Assembly: GCF_000720255.1 (NCBI RefSeq)
Contig: NZ_JOJE01000031.1
Span: 1 to 64,000, forward strand
Origin: Streptomyces griseus subsp. griseus
GTDB taxonomy: Bacteria; Actinomycetota; Actinomycetes; Streptomycetales; Streptomycetaceae
DNA length: 64,000 nucleotides
Direction: 5' to 3'
A program made the translations under genes and the position numbers. How positions within the stretch are numbered: the stretch's first letter is position 1; each line of letters starts with the position of its first letter. Positions 41,503-50,082 of this stretch are shown one piece after another. The notes beneath the pieces were generated by a model. It was not told the DNA's origin. It searched no databases and was given only the letters and a program-made list of their open reading frames with translations.

Positions 41503-44500
41503 CTAGGCCGTGCCGCCGGCGGGCTCATCCAGGGCCGTCAGTGCCGCCTCGCAGCGGCGAGCCAGGTCCGTCGCGCCGGAGCGTTGGGCCTCGGTGACCG
41601 CCTGCTGGAGCAAGTCCCCAGCGACCGCCGGGGCTTGGACCGTGACATCGAGGGCGTGGTGCATGAGGATGCGGGCCGCGGTCGCGCCTGACGGGTTCCA
41701 TCCATCCCGGCGCGCGGTGTTCAGCGCGCGCACCGCCTCGTCGGTCAGCCGTCTGCTCCGGTCGGTGTGCCCCGACTGCCGCAGCAGCGCGGCGTGGTCG
41801 GTGAGGACGACGGCAAGCCGGCCGAGGGAGGCAGGCTCCCCGTCGGCGGCGAGGGACCGCCGCAGGGACACGGCCTCCTCCAGCGCGTCGAGGGCCCTGC
41901 CGGTCTCTCCCTGGTCGGTCAGCCGGGCCGCCAGACCGACCAGGACGACGGCCAGGTCCGCCGTGCGGGGCCGTGACTGGCCGTTGCCGGCCAGTCTGCG
42001 GTGGATGGATACCGCTTCCTCGGCACAGACCAGGGCCTGGTCCGGCCTGTTGAGCGCGGTGTTCAGCCGTCCCTGGTCGTGCAGGGCTCTGCCCAACGCG
42101 GCGAGGTGGGCGTCCGGGGACTCCTCCACCAGGCGCCGCAGGGTGGCGACGGCCTCGAGCAGCGGGTCGGCGGCCTTGGCCGGGGCCCCGGCCGCCTGGA
42201 GGTACAGCGCGTGGTTGAGGAGTGAGCCCGCCAGTTCCTCGGGCGGCCGCCCGGGATCGCCGTCCGCGAGCAGCCTCCGGATCGCGACGCTGCGGGCGCC
42301 CAGGCGCAGCGCCTCCGCGGAGCGACCAGCACGATGGCACCAACAGGCGTGGTGGTGAAGGATCGTGGCCAGGTGTTCGGGTCCGACCGTGACATCCTCC
42401 GCGCCTTCAGCCTCCTCCCGGCCGTCCGCACTGGGCTCGTCCGCGCGCGCTCGTTCTGGTCCCGCCCCGGTGACCGGTTCGACGTACCCGATCAGCGCGA
42501 GCAGCCGGTCCCCCACCCGCGCCGCCTCCTCGTGGCGTCCCACCTCGTCCAGCCGTGCTCCGTAGCCGAGCAGTACGTCGATCAGCTCGGCGTTCCCGCC
42601 CGGCTGGTCGTGGCCCGGCCCACCGCGCAGTCGCACCGCTTCCTCAGCGGCCGCGACCGCCTCCGTGTGGAGCCCCACGGCGGAGAGGCGGTAGGCGAGT
42701 GCGCGCAGGGCGTCAGGCAGTCGGGCCGGTGGCGCGGCCGGTGCGGCTCGGAGACGGACGACGGTCTGGCGTGCCATCCGCAGGGCCCGGTCGGCCAGGA
42801 CCTCGGTGTAGCGGGGGACGGCGGCCAGCAGCTCGACGGGCAACTCCTCGTCCAGGGCGCCCGAGTCGACCGCGTCGAGGACGGCATCGAGGGCCGTGGC
42901 CAGCGTCTCGTCGGGTTCCTGCGTCATCAGGTCGAGGGCGGCGAAGGCCATGGGTCTCGGACGGTTCGTGACCAGCTCGACGGTGCGTTCCCGCAGTTCG
43001 GGGAAGTGGTCGCGGGCCCGGCAGAGCACGCGCAGGGCGTGGCCGGCCCGGTCCCTGGCCATGTCTTCCGTGACCTCGTCCAGGAGTTCCGGGAACTCCC
43101 GGAGAGTCGCCCCCACCAAGTGGGCTCCGAGTACGTCGGGGACCAGGCCCGTCCAGTATCCGTCCGGTCCGCCGTAGAGCTCGTGGAGCCAAACAGCCGC
43201 GCCGAGAAGGGTGTTGGCGGTCTCCCCCGCCAGGCACCCGAGTGCGGACAGGAGTGCGCGGGCCTCCCGGTGCGTGGCCGCGCGGTGCAGGGTGGCGGCG
43301 GCCACCAGTTGGCGGAGGGTGGCGGGGTGCAGATGCTCGATGCGGTGGGCCGGGGCGGTCTGCGTCCAGTAGCGCTCCTCGTGGAGCAGCAACACGTCCT
43401 CCTCCGCGCGATCCGCCGGGCCGACCGGGTCCGCCCGGCCCTCGGTGTGACCCCGGTGCTCCAGCAGGGCGGTGAGGGCCGCCATGTGCAGGGCGAGGGC
43501 GCCGGAGTAGCGGGGGGCGCCGAGACGGGGTACAGGCGGCGGAGCATCGGTGTCGGAGCGGCGGAGCCCCTCGTCCCGTATCCCCGGCAACGCTTCCAGG
43601 GCCGGTGCCAGCGCGGCCGCGGCCCGTCGGAAGGCCTCGGCGCGGGAGGCCGTGTCGGGGGCGAGCGGTGGGAGGTGCCGTACCGCGTCGGCCGGCAGCT
43701 CGCGCAGTGCCCTCGTGGTCGCGCAGGCGCGGTTCCACCACTCCCCCGCGCCACGGGCGAGCAGCAGCAGCCGGACGCGGGAACCACTGCCCGTGCCCGC
43801 GTGGAGCAGGTTCAGGCACCGGGTGAGTTGGTCCGGGCGGGTCTCGGCGTAGTCCATGACCAGCAGCAGCGGCTGCGAAAGGCCGGCGAGCCGGTCGAGG
43901 CGGTCGGGCGGGGAGTGCTCGTCCAGGAAGCCGGCCGCCCATTCGCGGTCGGTCATCCTCTCCACGAGCTCCCTCGCGAGCCGGGTCTTGCCCTGGCCGC
44001 CGGGCGCGGTCAGCAGTCTGAGCGAGAACTCCCCCGGGTCGTCGCACCACTGGACGAGGTCGGCGACCAGGTCCTCCCGTCCGTGGCAGCCGACCGGCGT
44101 CACGTCGGCCCGCAGCAGTCCCGCGGGGGTGCGGGGCGGTGTCGGCGGGGGCAGCAGCACGGGGGCGAGCTCCACACTGCGCGGGCGGACCGCGCCGAGG
44201 AGCCGTGCCGCCGCCGGGTCGGCGAGGATCGACTCGACGGGAACGGCGGTCAGTGCTCCCCCGGTCGGGTCCCCCGGGTCGACCGCCACCAGGGCGACCA
44301 GCAGCCCCTCGCTGAGCACGCCCGCGCCGGACATGCCGCTCCAGCGGGAGCCGTTGCCGTGCCGTGCCGCTGAGGGCGTTGCGGGCGGCGCGGTGGATTC
44401 CAGTGTTGCGCCTCGCGGGGCGGGCGGCACCGGAGTGCGCACCCTGATCTCGTAGCGGCCGGCCTTGAAGCGACTGCCCGGCGCGATCTCGCCGAGGATC

Positions 44501-44913
44501 TGGGCGCTGTCACGGAAGACCGGCCGGTCCCCGACGAGCAGTTCCATGCCGGCGGGGAAACCCACGGCCTCGACCTCGCGGCTGCCCGTGGCACCCGCGA
44601 GCCGCCCCCAACCCAACGCGGGCAGCGTCCGCGGCGGTCGGAAGCCGGGCTCGGTGACGCGCAGCAGCGCCGCGTCGACGCCGGTGCCCCGGGGTTCGTC
44701 GTGGCGGTGCCACAGGACCGTGCCGGTCCAGGGTTCGGCCCGGCCGGGGATCCGGACGAGTGCCTGGCCACCCGCCGGGCCGACGACGTGGGCGGCGGTC
44801 AGCACGAGGCCGCCGTCGAGGAGGAAGCCCGTCCCGACGACGTACCGGCCGGGTCCGTCGGGCCGGTAGACCTCGACCGCGCGTCCGGCGGCCGAGGCGC
44901 GCGGCACGGTCAC
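41503..44913 (-). CDS. Trypsin-STAND-TPR protein (active catalytic residues)
   Basis: A 1,136-residue protein. Residues 10-235 form a trypsin-like domain with intact triad His42 (TAAHVV), Asp80 (GVDAALL) and Ser195 (GMSGAG). A STAND NTPase follows with Walker A PGGQGKTRLA (about 303-312) and Walker B LLLVMDYAE (about 350). The C-terminal half, from about 700, is a TPR-like helical array (EAVAAAEEAVRLRGG; ALRLGARSVAIRRLL). Family knowledge: such proteins act as NTP-dependent switches in bacterial conflict systems, with TPRs as ligand-binding superstructure and the protease as effector. The GTG at 44913 overlaps the trypco2 gene's stop. The 125 bp between this gene and the acidic peptide show no terminator. 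Confidence 0.85.
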   Translation of the reverse strand: MTVPRASAAGRAVEVYRPDGPGRYVVGTGFLLDGGLVLTAAHVVGPAGGQALVRIPGRAEPWTGTVLWHRHDEPRGTGVDAALLRVTEPGFRPPRTLPALGWGRLAGATGSREVEAVGFPAGMELLVGDRPVFRDSAQILGEIAPGSRFKAGRYEIRVRTPVPPAPRGATLESTAPPATPSAARHGNGSRWSGMSGAGVLSEGLLVALVAVDPGDPTGGALTAVPVESILADPAAARLLGAVRPRSVELAPVLLPPPTPPRTPAGLLRADVTPVGCHGREDLVADLVQWCDDPGEFSLRLLTAPGGQGKTRLARELVERMTDREWAAGFLDEHSPPDRLDRLAGLSQPLLLVMDYAETRPDQLTRCLNLLHAGTGSGSRVRLLLLARGAGEWWNRACATTRALRELPADAVRHLPPLAPDTASRAEAFRRAAAALAPALEALPGIRDEGLRRSDTDAPPPVPRLGAPRYSGALALHMAALTALLEHRGHTEGRADPVGPADRAEEDVLLLHEERYWTQTAPAHRIEHLHPATLRQLVAAATLHRAATHREARALLSALGCLAGETANTLLGAAVWLHELYGGPDGYWTGLVPDVLGAHLVGATLREFPELLDEVTEDMARDRAGHALRVLCRARDHFPELRERTVELVTNRPRPMAFAALDLMTQEPDETLATALDAVLDAVDSGALDEELPVELLAAVPRYTEVLADRALRMARQTVVRLRAAPAAPPARLPDALRALAYRLSAVGLHTEAVAAAEEAVRLRGGPGHDQPGGNAELIDVLLGYGARLDEVGRHEEAARVGDRLLALIGYVEPVTGAGPERARADEPSADGREEAEGAEDVTVGPEHLATILHHHACWCHRAGRSAEALRLGARSVAIRRLLADGDPGRPPEELAGSLLNHALYLQAAGAPAKAADPLLEAVATLRRLVEESPDAHLAALGRALHDQGRLNTALNRPDQALVCAEEAVSIHRRLAGNGQSRPRTADLAVVLVGLAARLTDQGETGRALDALEEAVSLRRSLAADGEPASLGRLAVVLTDHAALLRQSGHTDRSRRLTDEAVRALNTARRDGWNPSGATAARILMHHALDVTVQAPAVAGDLLQQAVTEAQRSGATDLARRCEAALTALDEPAGGTA

Positions 44914-45236
44914 TGCGCGGGAATGCCGGCCGTCGTACCGGAGACCTCCAGCGGACCCCCTGCCGGGTCCTGCGGTGTCAGGGTGAGCCGTACCGAGTGG
45001 GTGGTCCGGTGCTCACGGCTGCCCCGGCCTCCGGCCGACAGGACGTAGAACTTGGCGCCTCCGTTGATCTCGGTGCCCGTCACGAGCTCCACCTGGAACT
45101 CGAGTTCGACCGGGCCGACCTCGAAGCGCAGGCTCCCCGGCGGCGCCAGCCGCCGGGCGGCCTCCAGTTGTGCCCGTAGTGATTCGATCGCCTCGGCGAG
45201 CTCGACCGCCGCCCGTCCCCCACCCTGCTCGGACAT
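44910..45236 (-). CDS. Trypsin-co-occurring domain 2 (trypco2) family protein
   Basis: A 108-residue protein with the trypco2 signature: helical N-terminus VELAEAIESLRAQLEAAR, then beta strands LRFEVGPVELEFQVE, a Gly-rich loop and AKFYVLSAGG...THSVRLTLTP. This family is named for its repeated association with trypsin-like proteases in actinobacterial conflict operons; its biochemical role is unknown. ATG 45236 has GGAGGAGGGG directly upstream, and the TGA overlaps the GTG of the trypsin-STAND-TPR gene (GTGA), so both are made together. First gene of the minus-strand arm of the island, divergent from the second trypsin-STAND-TPR gene (120-bp shared promoter region without a clear motif). Confidence 0.85.
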   Translation of the reverse strand: MSEQGGGRAAVELAEAIESLRAQLEAARRLAPPGSLRFEVGPVELEFQVELVTGTEINGGAKFYVLSAGGRGSREHRTTHSVRLTLTPQDPAGGPLEVSGTTAGIPAQ

Positions 45237-45356
45237 GCCCCTCCTCCGTGTTCCTGCCCCAGCCCTACCCACCCCGTGACGGGCCCTACCACTGCCACAA
45301 TGCCCCTGTTTGCAACTTCCGGGGCGTCCCGGCGGTGTGCGGAGACCGGAGGACCC

Positions 45357-48300
45357 ATGGTGAGCGGCGGGCAGCGGTTGGACGAGGGCGTCATCGAGGT
45401 CGCCGCGCGTGTGCCGGGCCGGCCCGGGCTGACCATCGGATCCGGCCTGCTGCTGCCCGGTGGCCATGTGCTGACCGCCGCGCACCTCTTCCCGGAACCG
45501 GGCACCTGGGAGGTCTTCGTACGGTCGGCGGCGGCAGGAGACCGCGACTGGCTGAAAGGCAGCGTGGTGTTCCACCGCTTCGTGCCTCCGGGGGAGACAA
45601 CCCCCGGCGAACAGGTGGTGGATCTCGCGGTGGTGCACTGCGATGACCCTCGCCTGGGCGGGCTTCCCGGTCTGCCGGTGACGAGTTGGGGACGGCTGGT
45701 CACCGGGCCCTGCGGGGCGCCGATCACGGCGACGGGTTTCCCCAGCGGTTCCGCCGTGCTCGACCTCGACGGAGTTCCCTGGTTCCGCGACACGGCCCAG
45801 ATCGATGGCGTCATCGGCGACCCGGAGCCCAGGACGAGGTGGCGGGAGGTCCGGGTGCGCGGCCCGGTACCGGCCCCGCTGACCGGCTCCCCCGACCCGA
45901 CCGCCTCACGGTGGCGCGGCATGTCGGGCTCCGGCGTGCTGTGCAACGGCCTTCTGGTGGGCGTGGTCGTACGCGCGGTGCCGGAACCCGAGGCCGGCCG
46001 CCTCTTCGTCCAGGACCTCTCCCCGCTGTGGGAGGACCCCGGGATGCGCAAGCTGCTACGACTGCCGTACGGCGGGCCACGAGCAGCGGAACTCCAGCCG
46101 GTGCTGCATCCGCACGGCGGGCACGCCATGAACTCGCCCGTGTCGCTGCTCCGGCCCGAGGCCGCCGTCGTCACTTTCCACGGCCGTGACGAGGAACTGG
46201 CCGAGATCGCCCGCTGGCGGGACGGTAGGGACCCCACCGCGATCCGGCTGGTCACCGGTCCCGGCGGCCAGGGCAAGACGCGACTGGCGCTGGCCGCGGT
46301 CGAGAAGGCGTCGGCGGCCGGCTGGGCCGCCGGATTCCTCGCCGACGGCGCGGACCTGGACGAGCTGCGGTCGCTGCTGTCCGTCCGCGCGGTCCCGTTG
46401 CTGCTCGTCCTGGACTACGCGGAGGCCCGGACGAGTCAGTTACGGTCCCTGTGCGACCTGGCGGCCGCGGAGGGCGTCGCCGGTCCGGGCCGACCACCGA
46501 TCCGGATCCTGCTGCTCGCCCGCAAGGCCGGCGAGTGGTGGTCCACGGCCGCCGGCCACGCCCGCGCCCGCGGTCTGCTGAGCGAGGACCCCGACGCCGC
46601 GCCGTTCCCGCTGCCCGTCCTCGAACCGTCCGCCGCGGCCCGCACCGAGGCCGCGCGGATTGCCGCGTCGGACCTCGGTGAACGGCTGCGCGAGCTGCGT
46701 CCCGGCACCGACCCGCTCGGCGCCCCCGTCCCGGACGTCACGGACGAGCGCTTCGCCGGAGCGCTGAACCTTCAGATGACGGTCCTCGTAGCGGTGTTGC
46801 AGCACCTGGACCCGGTGCCGACGGCCGGCGGCGAACCCGACGAGGTGGTCCTGCTCCTGCACGAGCACCGGCACTGGAGGTCGACCGCGGACGCCTTCGG
46901 TCTCACGGATCTGCCGTGGGACGAGCTGAGCCTGCTGGTGACGGCCGCGACCCTGTGCGGCGCCCGGGACGAGACGGAGGCTCTGGCCACCCTCGGCCGA
47001 CTGCCTCGGACCCGTACGAACACCTCCCGCCACGACGTCGCCGTGCGCTGGCTCGCCGGCCTCTATCCCTCCGACGGACGGTACTGGGGAGCTCTGCAAC
47101 CCGACCGGCTCGGCGAGTTCCTGGTGGGCAGCGTCCTCAGGACGGAACAGCGGCTCCTGGAGTGGCTGTTGCCCACCGCCGGAGACCGGCAGGTCGAATC
47201 GGCCTTCCACGTCCTCTCCCGAGCCGTACCGCACCAGCGCGCCGTGGCGGATCGGCTGCGTGACGTCGTGACGCGCAACCCCGGCCCGCTCGCCGTGCCC
47301 GCCGTGCGCACGGCCACCCAGGTGGTGGAACCCGAGCCGCTGCGCGAGGCGCTGGACGCCGTCCTGGACGGGATGGTGCGACAGCGCGGGGCCGCCGGGC
47401 CGCTCGCCCGCGAGCTGTACGAGGCCGCCCCGTGGCCGACCCTGGTGCTCGACCGGTGGGCCGTACGGCTCGCCGGGCTGCTCGCGGACGTGGCCCGCGA
47501 CGCGGCACGGGGAGGAGCCACCGAAGCCACCGCCGAACTGGCGGGCAGGCTGCACCGTCACGCCATCCGGCTGGGGGAGGTCGGCCGCCCCGAGGAGGCA
47601 CTGGACGTCATCGGGGAGGCGATCACATGGAGGCGGGCTCTGGCGGTGGCCGGCGGTCCCGGCGCGGAGGCGGATCTCGCCCTGTCGATCAATACCCGCA
47701 CCGCCCTGCTCTCCGACGCCGGCCACGCCACCGAGGCGCTCGACTCCGCCCAGGAGGTGATCGACCGCTACCAGCGGCTGGCCGAGCACGACCCTGAGCG
47801 GTATCTCCCCGATCTCGCCATGGCGGAGACGAACCTCGCCAATCAACTCGGCGACGTAGGGCGCCGGCTGGAGGCGGTCGAGCCGGCCCGCTCCGCTTTT
47901 CGGCGCTACCGGGCCCTGGCCGCGGACAACCCGGTCCACGAGGCCGATGTCGCCCTCGCCGGCCACAACCTGGCGATCGCGCTGGCCGCGGTCGGCCGCC
48001 GGGCCGAGGCCGTCGAAGCGGCGACGGACGCGGTCACCCGGTACCGGGAACTCGCCCGCCGGGCGCCCGACCAGTACCTCCCCGACCTGGCGGACGCGCT
48101 CAGCAGCCTGGCCGACCAGCTCCAGGAGGCCGGCCGTCACACCGAGGCCGAACGCTCGGTGAGCGAGGCCCTGGACATCTACCGGGGGATCGCCTTCCGC
48201 TTCCCCTCCCGGCACCTGCCCAACCTCCCCACCACGCTGGCCGACGCCGTCGAGGTCTTCCGCGCATGCGGGCACGCCGCGCGTGCCCTGTCCGCGGCCG

Positions 48301-50045
48301 AGGAGTCGGTCACCGTGCTGCGCCGACTGGCGGAGCGTCAGCCCCTCGTCCATCGGGCCTCATTGGCCTCGGCACTGATCAACCTGGGCAACCAGCACTC
48401 CTGGGACGAGCGGCCGGAGCCTGCTGTGGCGGCGCTGGAGGAAGCGGTCGGCCTCCTCCGTCAGTGCTGCGAGACACTCGCCGACACCCATCGCCCGGCG
48501 CTGGCGGACGCGTTGTGCGACCTCGGCAACTATCTGGGCGATGCCGGCAGAGCGGACGAGGGGGTACGGGCCGTCGAGGAGTCGGTGGCGATCATGCGTG
48601 AGCTGGCCGCGGCCGAACCGGCCGCCCGGACGCTCCCGTTGGCGACGGCCGTCGATGTCCTGGGCAACTTGTTCACCGACCTGGGCGACGACCTGCGGGC
48701 CCTGGAACAGTACGAGGAGGCCTACGAGCTGCTGGCGCCGTTCGTGGCCACCGAGCCCGCCGTCTTTCTGGAGGATCTGGCCCGCGTCGGCGCCAACTGG
48801 TCGGCCGTACTGAAGGTCCTGGACCGCTGGAGCGAGCTGCTGGACCTGTCCGACCGCACCCTCGAACTGCTCCGCACCGCATCGGTCGACATGGATCCGC
48901 CACGGGCGGCACTGGCGGAGGTGTTCCGCGCCCGTGGCACCGCCCTCAAGGCGCTGGACCGCCGCCCTGAGGCGGTCGATCCGTTCCGGGAGGCGGTGCT
49001 CGTGTCGCGGTCGCTGGTCGAGGACGACCCGGAGCACCTGCCGGTCCTCCTCCACGACCTGACGCATCTGGCGTCCGCCCTGTCCAACGTCGGCCGCCGA
49101 CGCGAGGCCGCCGAGGTGACCGCCGAGTCCGTCGCCCTGCACGACTACCCGGCCGCCATGCAACTGCCGTCCGAGAGCCGGGCGGAGGCGCTGGTCGAGC
49201 ACACTCGGACGCTGCTGGACGCAGGCTCGCACCGGGGACCTGAAGTCGCCGAGGAGACCGTCCTGGTGTGCAGGGATCTGGCGGAGCACGACCCCGACAC
49301 CGAGCCTCTGCTCTGCGCGGCCCTGCACCTGTACGCCGCTGTGCTCTCCCGCGAGGGCCTGCGGGAGACCGCGGTGGCGGCGTGCGAGGAGGCCCTGCGC
49401 CGGCACCGGCAACGCGCCGCCGACGTCCAGGACGATCCTGACGCGGCGGCCGAGGCGGCGCTCGACGTGGCGTCCTCGGCGGTGTCACTGGCGTGGGCCC
49501 TGATCGACGTCCGCCCCGAACGGCGGGCGGTCACGCTCACGCGGGAGGCGGTACGGCTTCTCGAACCCCTGTCCGGCGACGAGATTCCCCTCCGGGACAC
49601 CGAGTTGAGCGCGGCGTCCCACGTGCTGGCCGCCGCGTTGACCGGGCTCGGGGAGGCCGAGCGGGCACTGGGCCCGGCCCTGCGTGCGGTGGACCTGTGC
49701 CGGGCCCTGCTGGCAACGGCTCCCGAGGTGTACGCCTCAGACCTCGCGGAGGCGCTGAAGCAGTACGCGCTCGCCCTGCGTGCCACCGGTCGTCAGGTGG
49801 AGGCGGCTGCCGCCACCGGCGAGGCGCTCACCCTGCTCCGCGACCGCTTCAGCGCCGAACCCGCCGCTCACGCCTTCGACCTGGCCTCCCTGCTGTTCGC
49901 CCATGGCCGGGTGCTGGCCGCTTCCTCGGCACCGGACGCCGTGGAAGCGCTCGGCGAGGCCGTGGCGATCGCCGAGCGGTACGGCTGGCAGGTGCCTGCC
50001 GGGGAGGCGGCGACCGTACGCGCGACGATCGCCTCCGACGAGTGA
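45357..50045 (+). CDS. Second trypsin-STAND-TPR protein, with extended TPR array
   Basis: A 1,562-residue paralogue of the 1,136-residue protein. The protease triad is intact: His43 (TAAHLF), Asp89 (VVDLAVV), Ser190 (GMSGSG). Walker A is GPGGQGKT (301-308) and Walker B LLLVLDYAE (about 347). From about residue 700 to the C-terminus there are many TPR-like helical hairpins (RPEEALDVIGEAITWRRALA; RRAEAVEAATDAVTRYREL; EQYEEAYELLAPF), roughly 400 residues more than in the paralogue. The frame is open 81 bp further upstream, but ATG 45357 with GGAGG at 5 nt begins at the protease domain. It is divergent from the trypco2 gene and followed 37 bp later by the convergent phosphoketolase gene. Same expected switch-effector role; the different TPR arrays suggest different ligands. 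Confidence 0.85.
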   Translation: MVSGGQRLDEGVIEVAARVPGRPGLTIGSGLLLPGGHVLTAAHLFPEPGTWEVFVRSAAAGDRDWLKGSVVFHRFVPPGETTPGEQVVDLAVVHCDDPRLGGLPGLPVTSWGRLVTGPCGAPITATGFPSGSAVLDLDGVPWFRDTAQIDGVIGDPEPRTRWREVRVRGPVPAPLTGSPDPTASRWRGMSGSGVLCNGLLVGVVVRAVPEPEAGRLFVQDLSPLWEDPGMRKLLRLPYGGPRAAELQPVLHPHGGHAMNSPVSLLRPEAAVVTFHGRDEELAEIARWRDGRDPTAIRLVTGPGGQGKTRLALAAVEKASAAGWAAGFLADGADLDELRSLLSVRAVPLLLVLDYAEARTSQLRSLCDLAAAEGVAGPGRPPIRILLLARKAGEWWSTAAGHARARGLLSEDPDAAPFPLPVLEPSAAARTEAARIAASDLGERLRELRPGTDPLGAPVPDVTDERFAGALNLQMTVLVAVLQHLDPVPTAGGEPDEVVLLLHEHRHWRSTADAFGLTDLPWDELSLLVTAATLCGARDETEALATLGRLPRTRTNTSRHDVAVRWLAGLYPSDGRYWGALQPDRLGEFLVGSVLRTEQRLLEWLLPTAGDRQVESAFHVLSRAVPHQRAVADRLRDVVTRNPGPLAVPAVRTATQVVEPEPLREALDAVLDGMVRQRGAAGPLARELYEAAPWPTLVLDRWAVRLAGLLADVARDAARGGATEATAELAGRLHRHAIRLGEVGRPEEALDVIGEAITWRRALAVAGGPGAEADLALSINTRTALLSDAGHATEALDSAQEVIDRYQRLAEHDPERYLPDLAMAETNLANQLGDVGRRLEAVEPARSAFRRYRALAADNPVHEADVALAGHNLAIALAAVGRRAEAVEAATDAVTRYRELARRAPDQYLPDLADALSSLADQLQEAGRHTEAERSVSEALDIYRGIAFRFPSRHLPNLPTTLADAVEVFRACGHAARALSAAEESVTVLRRLAERQPLVHRASLASALINLGNQHSWDERPEPAVAALEEAVGLLRQCCETLADTHRPALADALCDLGNYLGDAGRADEGVRAVEESVAIMRELAAAEPAARTLPLATAVDVLGNLFTDLGDDLRALEQYEEAYELLAPFVATEPAVFLEDLARVGANWSAVLKVLDRWSELLDLSDRTLELLRTASVDMDPPRAALAEVFRARGTALKALDRRPEAVDPFREAVLVSRSLVEDDPEHLPVLLHDLTHLASALSNVGRRREAAEVTAESVALHDYPAAMQLPSESRAEALVEHTRTLLDAGSHRGPEVAEETVLVCRDLAEHDPDTEPLLCAALHLYAAVLSREGLRETAVAACEEALRRHRQRAADVQDDPDAAAEAALDVASSAVSLAWALIDVRPERRAVTLTREAVRLLEPLSGDEIPLRDTELSAASHVLAAALTGLGEAERALGPALRAVDLCRALLATAPEVYASDLAEALKQYALALRATGRQVEAAAATGEALTLLRDRFSAEPAAHAFDLASLLFAHGRVLAASSAPDAVEALGEAVAIAERYGWQVPAGEAATVRATIASDE

Positions 50046-50082
50046 GGCGGGCGGCTGCCCCGGCCGGCTCCTGTGGTGCCGT

